Part shown: piece after piece, positions 46,683 through 57,515 of the stretch
How the letters are laid out: the number at the start of each line of letters is the position of its first letter
How positions within the stretch are numbered: the stretch's first letter is position 1
NCBI GenBank assembly: GCA_025603075.1
Contig: MU626320.1
Coordinates: forward strand, 45,336-109,335
DNA from: Neoconidiobolus thromboides FSU 785
Taxonomy: Eukaryota > Entomophthoromycota > Entomophthoromycetes > Entomophthorales > Neoconidiobolaceae
Reading direction: 5' to 3'
DNA length: 64,000 nucleotides
The notes under the pieces: generated by a model
Told to the model about the DNA's origin: nothing
The model's database searches: none
What the model saw: only the letters and a program-made list of their open reading frames with translations
Program-made: the position numbers and the translations under genes

Positions 46683-46959
46683 TTTAACCATATTTAGCAC
46701 ATATAAATAATAATAGTAATAGAAGGAACAACATTTTTGATTGTAATGTAAATCCCAAACCAGCAGCAATTTTGACTAGAGTATTAGGTTTATTGTAAAT
46801 GGTATTAGTATTTCCATGAAGTTTGCCATTGCTTTAAACTTTCCTGCAAGCTTAAAAACCCATTAAGTAAATTCAGTTCATTTTCCCTTATTACATTTAA
46901 TATTAATAACCCTTTATGGTTTACTACTAGCTTTTCATCTCTGTCATTTAAACCCATAT
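46683..46959 (-). pseudogene. Possible relic ending in hydrophobic tail
   Basis: On the minus strand a short open segment from about 46954 reads as a plausible soluble protein (KLVVNHKGLLILNVIR, then NLLNGFLSLQESLKQW) and stops. In another frame the next ~120 bases code TLVKIAAGLGFTLQSKM and a Leu-rich hydrophobic end, like a C-terminal membrane or GPI-anchor signal, before a stop near 46685. It may be the decayed 3' end of a secreted-protein gene. I cannot name the family and chance is not excluded. Confidence 0.3.
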
Positions 46960-47282
46960 TACTAATACATGATATGTGATTTATTGAATGCTGTTTCGAA
47001 TAAACATAAACTAGTTAGATTCTCAATTAGATATAAATATTAGCTAAGTTGATCCATTATGTCTATATTTGTACTTATGAGATAGGGTTTTAAATTAAGA
47101 TAGAAAAATGCCTTGCAATTAGATGTTTTATTTTAATCGGGTTAATTTTTTTAGCATAAATTCAAGAATTATAGCTTTAGAATAACCTTGATTTCATGTT
47201 AAAATAGTTTAACTACGAATTAAACATAATGAAAACATCTAACTGCAAGCTGCTCTATCAGATTCATTTCTAATTCAACATA

Positions 47283-47377
47283 TGAGGGTGTGTTTTTTGA
47301 TTTAATCACTTTCCACCTTTTGGGCGCTATTTGTATGGAAAAGCTATCAATAAAATAAACAAAAAGATATGCTCTTA
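47283..47377. mobile_element. MITE copy, decayed right end
   Basis: TA-flanked left end TGAGGGTGTGTTTTTTG, then TTTAATCACTTTCCACC and GGGCGCTATTTG. The right end GATATGCTCTTA is a decayed form of ACATCCCCA. Confidence 0.6.
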
Positions 47378-47426
47378 TATAAAGTTGCTATTGTTTTTTT
47401 GATACCTCGATAGAATAACTAATATA

Positions 47427-47523
47427 TGGGTATGTATTTTTCTGCTTAAGAATTTTGCTGATAAAATTTTCCGCTCAAATAACACTTAAAAACGAAAGAA
47501 TAATAAAAATAAAAAACACCTCA
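47427..47523. mobile_element. MITE copy
   Basis: TA-flanked, TGGGTATGTATTTTT at the left and AACACCTCA at the right. Opposite orientation to its neighbour, which ends 50 bp away. Confidence 0.65.
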
Positions 47524-48134
47524 TATTTTGATATTAAATATTTTGAGTTAAAATAAAAGCTATAAACTGTTATTAGTAACATTAATAATAATTTTTTGAA
47601 CTATTATTTGATTATAGTTATAAGTAGGGAAGCTGGTTTTTTATATTAGGATTTTTTAAATTATAATTTAAGCAGTTATTAAAATGATTTTTTAACTCTT
47701 TTGTTATATAATTCTTTTTATATTTGATAATTTTTCTTAATAAATGTTAAATAGTTTTTTAAACATTTTATATATTTATATTGAAGCTATTATCATTTTA
47801 AAAATAATTAATAATAAATTCCAATTTTTATTTAAATTATCAATATTTAAATTTTATTTTGCAACATTTTTCAAATAAACTTGAACTAATATTTTACCTT
47901 TTATACCTTTTATACCTTTTTTATACTTTTTTTAATTTAGTTATTTATTATAAACTTTTATTTAAACAAAATTCTAATTATTCTTGTATTTTGTTTTAAT
48001 AAATTTGATTTTTTTATCAGTAGTTTAAGTTTATTAGTAATACAGTTAATATATTTTTTATAATATAATAAAAATATTTAGTTAATGAAATTGATATGAA
48101 AAAAATCAAAAATTAAAATATAGTTGAAATAATA

Positions 48135-48236
48135 TTTGAGAGTATTTTTTTTGATTTCATTACCTTTCCATTTTTTAAGCGCTATTTGAGTGGAAAAATT
48201 CTTGGTAAATTCTTAAACGAAAAAAATACATCCCCA
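48135..48236. mobile_element. MITE copy
   Basis: Internal sequence is very well kept (TTGATTTCATTACC, TTTTTTAAGCGCTATTTGAG, AATACATCCCCA), though the left tip is TTTGAGAGT and the flanking TA on the right is lost. Confidence 0.68.
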
Positions 48237-48319
48237 TTTTTTTATATTCTAAATAATACTTAAATAGTATAATTTAAATTTAAATTTTCATAGATTATTA
48301 TTAAAAATCAATTTATTAT

Positions 48320-48678
48320 TGTGAAATCTGGTACTCAGTGATTAGAGTCAAAAACAGCTATTGCTTGGTTGACTACACTATAAGTCGAAAGGCCTTAGTT
48401 TATGTGACTAAGATAGGCTTGAATTATGAAGAATAGCACGTAACAGGCTACGGACTATGTAAGACAAATAGAATAGACAATACTGATGTAAAGTCTGCGT
48501 AAAATGCTATTAAGAAAACTTGGTGGCTTTATTGAATGTTCAAGATATCAGGGAATAATTCAGTTAAAAAGTTTTGAGCTACTATGTTTTAGAATCTCTT
48601 TTATACTCGACAAGTATATATATCAAGGCGATTATTATGCTATAATTAACTATGGGACTAACAGAGTGATATTTCACA
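48320..48678 (-). mobile_element. Solo LTR, copy 4, internally deleted
   Basis: 359 bp, TGTGAAATCTGG to ATTTCACA, same orientation as copy 1. Compared with the others about 100 bp is missing after TATATATATCAAGG, in the part that carries the internal GAGCTCGAG-like region elsewhere. Flanking tetramers TTAT and TTTA do not match exactly. Two frames across it (for example 48504-48692) are not genes. Confidence 0.8.
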
Positions 48679-48740
48679 TTTATAATGTTTAAAAATCAAT
48701 TAAGTATTTTTGTAAATTAGTAATTATAAAAATTAAATCA

Positions 48741-48826
48741 AGATGTTTTTTGATTTCATTACTTTTTTCTATCTTTTAAGCGGAAAAATCGTTAATAAAA
48801 TTCTTAAACCTAAAAATACATCTCCA
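48741..48826. mobile_element. MITE copy, left end truncated
   Basis: Starts inside the left terminus (AGATGTTTTTTG) and lacks part of the core; right end ATACATCTCCA followed by TA. Confidence 0.6.
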
Positions 48827-48951
48827 TATAATAAAATAAGACAAATAATAAGAATAAGCTTTATTATAAAAATAAAAAATAACAATGCTTAAGTATAATT
48901 ATTCAAATAAGCTAATAACTAATAATTTAGTTTTATCATTAAAATAACATA

Positions 48952-49049
48952 TGGGGATGTCTTTTTGATCTAATCACTTTACATTTATTAAGCGCTAATT
49001 GAGTGAAAGGACTACTAGTAAAATTCTTAAACAAAAAAACACATCCCCA
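48952..49049. mobile_element. MITE copy, reference-quality
   Basis: 98 bp with perfect terminal repeats TGGGGATGT and ACATCCCCA and TA on both sides. The best-preserved intergenic copy and a good reference for the family. Confidence 0.85.
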
Positions 49050-49053
49050 TATA

Positions 49054-49213
49054 GTTAAACTTTGAATGGGCTAAGTCTTTTATTGTAATATAAATATTCA
49101 TTTTAGAAATTTTTGAGTTTATTTATGTGTTTCTTAATAAATTCTATTAATAAGTCATAAAATTATAAAATGAATATTTATATCATAATAAAAGATTTGG
49201 CCCATTTAGTTTA
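49054..49213. repeat. Long inverted repeat beside a MITE
   Basis: Left arm about 49054-49114 and right arm about 49156-49213 are reverse complements with few mismatches (shared core ATATAAATATTCATTTTA and CTTTTATT), separated by ~40 bp. It begins 5 bp after the MITE at 48952-49049 and is unrelated to it in sequence. Confidence 0.7.
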
Positions 49214-49805
49214 ATAAATTTAACTCAAATAGAATTTTAAAATTCATCAATAATTTGAATCAAAAAAGTATTCAACTTTAAATAAAAAAATAATGCGATA
49301 AAGATCCTATTTTTAATTTGAACAAAAAAACTAAATTTCAATTAATAATTTAAAAAAATCCAATACAGTTTAAAATTCAACAAATTTTCATTTTTAAAAT
49401 TAGCTCCAATTTATTACTTCTATTCATTGAATTATTTAATTAAAATGATTAATTTTAAAATAACTATAAGTTTTATAGCTATAACTAGATTATTAGTAGT
49501 TTATATTCATAATATTAAAGTCAGTTTGTTATATAAAATACAACAAAATCCAAAAATTGATTTTTTTATCTTAAGCCAGGACTACTTAATCGAATTTTTA
49601 TAAATTTAGTAAATCAACTAGTTGTTGACTTAAGAACAACTAACTATATGACTTGAAATCGTGTTTTTTTCTTGATGAGCTCATCAATGAGCTGAATGAG
49701 CTAATTTCAAGCGTTAAAATAAAATAAGAAACTCAAAAAAAAATTCAAATTGATTTCTTATTTATCTAACTACTTTGGATTTTATTATCCTCTTCATATA
49801 ATAGA

Positions 49806-51122
49806 ATGACTTCCTTACATAAGAAATCCACCTTTGAATTAAGCCGCTCAGTGAAAGATTGTTTAGCTGGTACTGTAGCTGGTAGTTTCCAAGTCTTAGC
49901 TGGCCAGGTAAAAATTTCAAATGTTCCCTTAGAACTTTCTAGTTAACTATTAAATCTTTTTATTTTTCATCTGTTGACAGCCCTTTGATACTGTTAAAGT
50001 GGTAAGTTGCTATCTTATTTTTATCTACTTTTTGACTACTAATTGGAACTTGGATTCTAGCGTTTACAATCTAATTCAATATCCAATAATATTCTCCCAT
50101 ATAAAGGTGTAACAGATTGTATCATTAGAATATTTCAAGAAGAAGGAGCATTGGCTTTTTATAAGGTAACTCGTAAAGTATAATATGGGAGTGTTTTTTT
50201 TTGACTTCATTACTTTTTCCATTTTTTAAGCGCTATTTGAGTGGAAAAGCTATTAATGAAATTCTTAAACACAAAAATACATCCCCATATATTCTTTTTT
50301 ACAATAACTAAAATGAATTTATAGGGAACTTTAACTCCTTTATTAGGAGTAGGTTTATGCGTTGCTATCCAATTTATTAGTTTAGAAAGAATGAAACGAT
50401 ACTTTAAGAAAGATGGAAAAGACTTTACAATTAATGAATTGTACCTTTCAGGGGCTTTATCTGGATTAGCTAATACTATAGTAGCAGGTAAATTTGTTTA
50501 TTTAAGATAGAGGATAAAAAACAAAACAAAATTAACGATAATAATAATATTATTATATAATAAAGGCCCAGTCGAACATATTAGAATCAAACAACAAATG
50601 GACCGAGGGATAAAGAATCAATCCCCAATTCAATTAATTAAACACATTTATCGTCACCATGGAATTAAAGGTATTTATCATGGTCAAATATTAACTATGA
50701 TAAGAGATTTTCAAGCCTATGGTATTTATTTTTCAATTTATGAATTATTAATACAATCCCATATCAATCAAAATAATCTTATTAATCGTACTCAAATTCC
50801 AATGACATATGTTGCTAGTTATGGTATATTAGCAGGGTTTGGTTATTGGTTATCAAGTTACCCAATTGATGTAATTAAAACTAATATTCAAGCTGACAAA
50901 TTGGGCAAAGATAAAAAGTTGAATTCAGCTTGGCAATGTGCTAATAATATTTTGAAAGAACAAGGGATTAAAGGGTTTTTCAAAGGATTAACTCCATGTT
51001 TATTAAGAACTATACCAGCTGCTTCATCTACTTTTTTAGGGTAAGGACTATGTACTATTGTTTTTGATTTTAATTTAATTGAATCGTTTAGTTTTGAATT
51101 TGCTATGAAACTACTCGATTGA
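49806..51122 (+). CDS. Mitochondrial carrier, Ymc1/Crc1-like
   Basis: Six exons (49806-49907, 49981-50001, 50061-50165, 50325-50487, 50566-51040, 51092-51122) encode 298 residues, the standard carrier length. Three repeats each carry the PX(D/E)XX(K/R) signature: QPFDTVKVRLQS, GPVEHIRIKQQ and YPIDVIKTNIQ. The opening DCLAGTVAGSFQVLAGQPFDT and the PVEHIR of repeat 2 resemble fungal Ymc1/Ymc2 and the carnitine/ornithine carriers; the transported solute cannot be fixed. It acts in the inner mitochondrial membrane. Exon 2 is only 21 nt and encodes the first signature. Intron 3 (159 nt) contains a complete MITE; without it that intron would be of ordinary length. The 3' end converges on the S41-like gene 116 bases away. 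Confidence 0.9.
50186..50287. mobile_element. MITE inside an intron
   Basis: 102 bp, TGGGAGTGTTTTTTTTTG to ATACATCCCCA, TA on both sides. It lies wholly within intron 3 (50166-50324) of the mitochondrial carrier; removing the element and one TA leaves 55 nt, the usual intron size here. Confidence 0.88.
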
Positions 51123-51238
51123 TTTTAATTTAATTTCTACTTTTATTTAATAAAGTTAAAAATTCAAAAAAGATTTAAGTCATTTTATTAATTAATATTA
51201 ATAATAATAGCCTTATTAAAATCCAACTTTATTTATTT

Positions 51239-53434
51239 TCATTTTTTAATAGGCATAACAAATAATGATTTAAACATATCACTTAAATGAGATAATATTT
51301 TTTTAACTTTACGATGAGAATTAATATAATTTCGATCTTTAGCAATTTTTAACCAAACATCTTCAGGATGATTAATAGTATCTTCATCATAATAAAAATG
51401 TCTTTTAGCTGGTCTGGCTAAGAATTCTAATGGTATAGGTAAGCCCTTTTTATCTGGAAAATGTGAATAGGCTTGCATTAAAGTCATTGAAAATCCAGCT
51501 TGTACTGGAAAGTCTTTGGGTGCAAGAGGATGATCTGTGAGATTAAAATAACTTAACATACTTAATAAACTTGAATAAGGCAATACATTAGCACCATTCA
51601 TACTACCTGCAGTAGGTTTACGATTAGATATCATTTTAGAACCCCCAATAGAATAAGTAATTGTATTCGTTAACTCTTGTAAGGAATTAACAAATAAACC
51701 ACAAGTGGAATAACAAATAGAATTAGTTACTAAAGTTATATCATTTAAATTAAATGGTATAAATTCGGGATCTTTTTTTAAATTTGATAAGAAATCTTCA
51801 CTTTCACAATCATTATAAAAAAAATTAGTATATCGATTCTCTACATCCCATCTTTCTTCACCTTTTGGTAATAATTCAGTTACATCTCGATATTTAGTAT
51901 GATTCTTATTATATTTGTCCATGGGATTAAATGGAGATCCAGCTGTATTATCGATAATTAATAAATTGATTAAAATGGGATTAAGATGCATATCTAATAA
52001 AAAAGGTTTGAATAAAGATCTTGGTAATAAATATTTTAATATAGAATATCCATGACATACAACGCCACCAGGGTTGTTACTTAAATCTAATATTAATTTT
52101 TCTACTTTATATTTTTGAAATAATTTAAAACCTATAATATATTCTTTTTTAAATAAAAAATCATTACAAGAAGAATCAAAATTATTCATAGCAATTATAC
52201 CAATATTCTTATTAAATATATAAAATTTAACAAATTGTCCATCTAATATTGGTACTTTTAAATTAATTTGATTTTGATTTATGCTTTTTAATTGTACTTC
52301 ATTTAATTTAATATCCATATTAATTATCTTTTTTAATTCAATTTCTTCTTTCTTTTGCATTTCAACTCTTTCATTTTCAAATTGTTGTAACTCTTTAACT
52401 TCTTCATTATAATCTTTCCTATGATTTTTACATAATAACTCATAATAACTTTTGCCATCCTTAAATTCACCTTGATATACTGCTCTAGCTAAATAAGGTA
52501 CATTTAATACCACTTTATTTCCATTTATATTGAATTCAAATAAAACGTGACTTTTTTTTGGTGGTAAATTAGCTTCAACAAAAGCACCAAAATCCCATTT
52601 CCAAGTACCATTAATTAATTTAAAACTAGATAATGCGCCATTCATTCTAGAATGTGGGTCTCTTGAAGTTCCATATCGAGTATCAGCTATTTCTTCAATG
52701 GCTATAATAGCTTCTTTATTATCAATTTTTTCTACTATTGCATTATCAAATTCAGATACATTAACTCCCATTGACTTCCAAGTTTCTATTTCTCTTTCAA
52801 GATAAGGTAATCCTCCTTTAACTTTAACTATTAACTTTTCATCCTTTTCTATTAACACTAATGGAAATGGTAATAAAAATTGAAAACTGGAATAACATTT
52901 TGGTAAATAAATAGTATGACCATCTCTCAATTCAAGAAATAAATCAGAGATATCTTTATGGAATAATCGATCTTTAGTATAATTCTTAACTCTTAATACA
53001 GCTAACATAGTCTCCATATCAATTGTTTTTCCTCCTTTAATAGCATCAACAGAACGTTTACGAGCTACATCTGAGAATACATAAAATGGTAATAATTTCC
53101 ATAAGGTATCTAAAACACCATCTCGAATCTTGGGATCAAAGGGAAATGAATTATAACAGTTGAGGATTTGATCATATGTATATGTTTGATTATAATTATT
53201 AATATCAATACATGGATCATGAGTTGTGATAATAGTATTGTGATCTTCCGGTTGAATCATTTTTTCTAATAATGGTACATTGTTATTGATGGTTGGATCA
53301 CTGTTGAATGAGGTATCTTTTTCTTGAGGTTGAGTTTGTTGAATGTTTAAATTGTTACCTTTATCATCTTTAACCCAATCTTCACAATGAATTGCTACAA
53401 AGAATAATAAATATACTAAAATATTGAACTTCAT
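51239..53434 (-). CDS. Secreted S41-like (tail-specific protease fold) protein
   Basis: A 731-residue intronless protein with a signal peptide (residues 1-17, FNILVYLLFFVAIHC). The C-terminal half shows the S41/crotonase-like protease core: IGIIAMNNF, LILDLSNNPGGVV, then ITLVTNSICYSTCGLFVNSL, where the Ser near residue 576 is at the nucleophile position of tail-specific proteases. A Glu/Lys/Gln coiled-coil-like stretch lies near residues 345-385 and several cysteines suggest disulphides in the secretory path. Related large S41-domain proteins occur in fungi and oomycetes, some near secondary-metabolite genes. No PDZ domain is evident, unlike bacterial Ctp. Whether it is active is uncertain because a lysine partner cannot be placed by eye. 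Confidence 0.78.
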   Translation of the reverse strand: MKFNILVYLLFFVAIHCEDWVKDDKGNNLNIQQTQPQEKDTSFNSDPTINNNVPLLEKMIQPEDHNTIITTHDPCIDINNYNQTYTYDQILNCYNSFPFDPKIRDGVLDTLWKLLPFYVFSDVARKRSVDAIKGGKTIDMETMLAVLRVKNYTKDRLFHKDISDLFLELRDGHTIYLPKCYSSFQFLLPFPLVLIEKDEKLIVKVKGGLPYLEREIETWKSMGVNVSEFDNAIVEKIDNKEAIIAIEEIADTRYGTSRDPHSRMNGALSSFKLINGTWKWDFGAFVEANLPPKKSHVLFEFNINGNKVVLNVPYLARAVYQGEFKDGKSYYELLCKNHRKDYNEEVKELQQFENERVEMQKKEEIELKKIINMDIKLNEVQLKSINQNQINLKVPILDGQFVKFYIFNKNIGIIAMNNFDSSCNDFLFKKEYIIGFKLFQKYKVEKLILDLSNNPGGVVCHGYSILKYLLPRSLFKPFLLDMHLNPILINLLIIDNTAGSPFNPMDKYNKNHTKYRDVTELLPKGEERWDVENRYTNFFYNDCESEDFLSNLKKDPEFIPFNLNDITLVTNSICYSTCGLFVNSLQELTNTITYSIGGSKMISNRKPTAGSMNGANVLPYSSLLSMLSYFNLTDHPLAPKDFPVQAGFSMTLMQAYSHFPDKKGLPIPLEFLARPAKRHFYYDEDTINHPEDVWLKIAKDRNYINSHRKVKKILSHLSDMFKSLFVMPIKK

Positions 53435-53919
53435 AATAAATTGATAGAATTTTAAAAAAGATAAATAATCATTTTATGTATTTGTTGTTTAGTTTCATTA
53501 TTAATTTATTAGTTCTCTTAAATAAGAAAAATATCAACTTTTTAATTTATTAATTTCTTCTTCACTATTATTTTCATTCTTTTATTTCCAAAACTTCATT
53601 TATTAAAGTTAGTTCTAAAAATTACTATTTTTAGTAACTTATTTTCAATTTTTGAATTTATTAATTTCAATTTTTTTTAAACATATTAAAAATATTACTA
53701 AACTTGTTCTATTAACTAATGATATTATAACCTAATACAATAATGACCTTAAAAATATAAAAATCTAACTAAAAGCTTAAAAAATGTAATTTAACTTCAA
53801 CAATTCAATAATTCAATTCTATTTTGTAATAACTTCTAGAACATATTCAATTTGATTTCTAACCTTAAAACAAAATCATTGATTTCCTATACAACAAATT
53901 CAAATCTTGTTTTTATTAT
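53435..53919. other. Intergenic region
   Basis: Promoter region of the S41-like gene and 3' flank of the ankyrin gene. AT-rich with many homopolymer T runs. A plus-strand frame at 53852-54040 is antisense to the ankyrin gene and rejected. Confidence 0.5.
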
Positions 53920-54846
53920 TTATTCTTTCTTATCTCCATTACTACTCTTGACTTTATCCGTTAATAAATTCAATACTAAATCACCTAATTTTTTATCTCT
54001 CTCTTCTTCTGTTTCAAAAGTTTCATCTTTCATTACTTGATCGAATTTATTAATGAATTCATCATTTAAATCCATATCGTTCTCTTCTTTTTCATTCCCA
54101 TCGTAATCTACATGTTGTAATTGATTATTATTTAACTCAATTTTATCTTCACTTAATTGATAAAGGTATTCATATAACTCGATATTCTCTTCTTCATAAG
54201 CAGTTTGATAAGGCTAAAAAAAAGAAAATGAATTAACTTCAATCAAATTATTATTAAATAAATAAATAAATAGATTTTAAATTATTCTTCTAATATTAAC
54301 TAACAAAGATAATGTAATCTTCAATAGAAAGATATATAAAAAACTTACATAAACACCTTCATTGTTTTTTAAATTTGGATTAGCACCAGCATCAATTAAT
54401 AATTTAGCACATCTTACAGATTCACAATGATGTAATGGGGTTTCATTATCAAAGTCAACAATATTCACATTGGCCCCTTGTTCAATTAAATAAGTAGCTA
54501 AATCATAATGATCATAACTTACAGAAGCACTCCTGAAGAAATATATATATTAGTATCTATTTTAAGTTTTAGACTTAATCAAGTATGAAATATAAATATT
54601 AAATTGAATCCGTAATTTTGTTTTAAAAAACGGAGTATTTTCCTTATTAGAAATAGTATATTATATACTTACAAGGGTGTATAACCGTATGGATCTTTAG
54701 CATCTACAGATATTCCAGATTCAAGATAAGACTATTATGAATTTTTAATACATTTTAATATTTACTTTTTTATTAAATTAACTTACTTTAACTACTTCTA
54801 AATCGCCATCAGATGCAGCTATCCATATATTTTTGGGAACACTCAT
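53920..54846 (-). CDS. Ankyrin-repeat protein, small
   Basis: Four exons (54846-54787, 54731-54673, 54532-54349, 54213-53920; phases close) encode 198 residues. Residues 1-115 are ankyrin repeats: NIWIAASDGDLEVVKSYLES, DAKDPYGYTPLSASVSYDHY, then DFDNETPLHHCESVRCAKLL and NPNLKNNEG. The rest is an acidic helical tail (EEENIELYEYL, EKEENDMDLNDEF) ending DKKE. Length and layout, three or so repeats at the very N-terminus then an acidic tail, match small fungal ankyrin proteins of unknown role; it differs from Yar1 in lacking an N-terminal extension. Two of its introns (135 and 140 nt) are longer than usual for this genome but hold no recognisable repeat. Confidence 0.82.
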
Positions 54847-55079
54847 TCTATTACTTTTTTAAAATTGATTTTATTAAGATTTAAAAAAATTGATTTACAA
54901 TTTTCAAAAAAAAGATAAAATTATTTTTAAAAATTAGATTAGCATGAATTCTTTATCAAAAAAATTAAATAATATATTATAAGATAAATTAATGAAAAAT
55001 AATTTATTTTTAACTTATATATTTAAAAGGGAGTGAATTAAATTAATTTTTACATTTAAAAAAACACAAAGCCAAGGTG

Positions 55080-57419
55080 TCATTGAATTTGAGCAACTTT
55101 AGTAGCCAGTTCTTTAGCTTTAAAACTAATTGCTGTAATTGATTCTAAAGTTTCATTAATGGTGTGATAATTTTTAATATTGGAAGCTAAATCTAAATAA
55201 AAAAGAAATTATTATTATTATCATATGGTAGTACATTAAATATTACCTAAAAACCTTTTAGTGCTAATTAAAAAAAGGTCATTAACTGAACATTTTTTAA
55301 GTAATAATTCCATATCATAAATTAATAATAATATATTCTTTATAAAATATACTGTATATAATGGTTGGCAGTATTCTAATATCTAAATAAATAAATAAAC
55401 ATAAAGATACAATTGATTATTATTATTGTATTACAGTAAATCAAACTTACCTTGAAAACTAATGATTTAATTAATACAGGCCTTAATGCAATTATTTTCA
55501 ATCTCAAATGATCAATTATTGGTTTGATTAAATTATATGCAAACAAATTCATTATACTTTCATATAACATCGATTCACATTCGTTCTATTAAATCATAAT
55601 AATGAATTTATAAATTTATAAATTTATAGTAGTAAAATTTGTATATTACTTGATATTTTTCTTCCATCTTTTTACATTTATCTAGACATTTTAATAAACA
55701 ATTAAATGCTTCTCGTTGTAATGGTTTATGTATTCTTGCTATCTAAATTATATTATTATTAGTTGTTATTATCTATTATTATTATTATTATTTATTTTAC
55801 TTACATCTTCAATTAACTTATAAATAATAGGTTCTTCTGATGTCATATATTGCTTATGAATGATTATATTATCGATGTTGTTCATAATATACATTAATAT
55901 AACTTTTGCTAGTAAAATATCCCTAGTTAATAATATCTCATTAGTCCCCTTTCTTTTCTTCTCAATTAAAAAAACAATTATTTACCTATAAGCAGCCGAT
56001 GGAATAGAATACATTTGACTTATTTCACATAATGCATATAGTTTGGTCTTCCATAATAATTTTAATTCAAATCCAATTTGTCTTGCTTTTTCTGGTAAAC
56101 CCCTACCAGTGAGTGGATTTACGGTAGTTAAATAACATAATAAATACAATCCTTTATCTAAGGATTGATTAAATTCACTTTTGGTGTCATTAGGTTTATT
56201 TGATAATATTGTTATTGTTATTAGTTTATCTATTTAAGAGAATAAAGTCAGTACTATTAGTACTAACATGATTATTATGGTTTACTTATGACGTAAGGAA
56301 TCGCTAATTTTCTGTTAAATTCTAAATCTTCTTGTTGGGTTGTAATTGAATAAAACTAAAATCAAAAAACAATTAACTTAATAATAAATGAATAAGTAAA
56401 TAAATACCTTTTGAATTAATTGCATAGTTTTTAAATTATGAATATTCTTATTAAAACAAAAAGATAAAATATCGTTATCTTTAATTTCCATTAAAAGGTT
56501 TAATAAACTTTTAAACTCTTCATAATTGTTACAAACTAAGCTTAGTTTTTCTATCATTCGATTATTGATATCATGTAATATTAAAGAAGTTGGGTATTCA
56601 TTATTTATTTCTCGTAAATAATAGATTACTTTTAAACATATCTTATTAGATTCTGTATATTTATCCTATAATACTAATTAGTTATTGGCTATATTGAACT
56701 CATATGTATTTGTTTAACTTACCATAAATTGATTACAATAATCTTCATATTCATTTTCATTAATTGTAAATATAGTTGATATATCTTCCATTATTGTATC
56801 TTCTTCAATAATTTCTACTTCCTCTTGTTCACCGAAACTTATCAACTATAAAATTAAGTATTTATAATATATATTTGTAATGAAATAAGTGTTTTTACCT
56901 TATAACAATGCATTAAAACAGCTGAGTTTGGAAATTTTCTAAATAATTCCACTAATAGACTTTTAAAAAAGGGTAGTTTCAAATAATCTTTTAACCACAA
57001 AGGTAGTGAGTTCTATATACATAATCTAATTAATAAACAATGATAACTATTAAATAAATTTTACTTACCCCCTTTTCAATCTCAGCATTAATTGCATCAT
57101 TAAATTTATCAATATCAAATTGATTAATTACAAACTCATGAATAGATTGATTTAGCTCAAAAGTTGAAAATTTAATGTTATCATTAAGTTCCAATAATAA
57201 ATTTAATTGATTTTTTATTCCTTGAAAACTATTTACACTTTCATTGACGCTTGAATCAAACCCAATCTGTTGTATAGAAGTGTTAAATGTTTGTATACCA
57301 TTGTCTTGTAAAATGGAATCTAATTTGAAAATTGAATATCTTCTTTATTTTGTTTTGATAAGTTCTTGTTATTTACCTATTTGATTATTTTTTCCTTTGT
57401 TTAACATCTTTTCGTCCAT
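55080..57419 (-). CDS. Negative elongation factor subunit C/D (NELF-C/D, TH1)
   Basis: Twelve exons (57419-57377, 57319-57069, 57012-56899, 56845-56723, 56665-56408, 56355-56286, 56229-55986, 55922-55805, 55742-55650, 55585-55451, 55382-55247, 55192-55080) give 565 residues, near the ~590 of animal NELF-C/D; every phase closes. It is an all-helical protein. Recognisable family stretches: SLPLWLKDYLKLPFFKSL with LMHCYKLIS (animal: PAWLEQMI..., LMLNFTVKLIS), IPYVINKLITITIL, and REAFNCLLKCLDKC with NLFAYNLIKPIIDHLR (animal: LDRMVHLLSRGYVLPVVSYIR). NELF holds RNA polymerase II at promoter-proximal pauses; C/D is the subunit pairing with NELF-A. No nuclear signal stands out. The call rests on length, helical pattern and these blocks; overall identity is low. 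Confidence 0.72.
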
Positions 57420-57515
57420 GATTTTTAAATAAAAACAAAAATAGATTATACTATGATGAAATAAAATAAACTATCAACTTCAAATTTCCATTTTTATTCA
57501 CTCAAAAAAAAAGCA

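Larger units (their letters stand above)
45852..49805. other. Repeat-dense intergenic region
   Basis: About 4 kb without a convincing gene, between the UGT and the mitochondrial carrier. It holds a possible gene relic (46683-46959), five MITEs, a solo LTR with an internal deletion and a long inverted repeat, all listed separately. Confidence 0.6.

Noticed and set aside
48504-48692. 62-codon frame at 48.5 kb
   Set aside because: Lies almost wholly within the internally deleted solo LTR.
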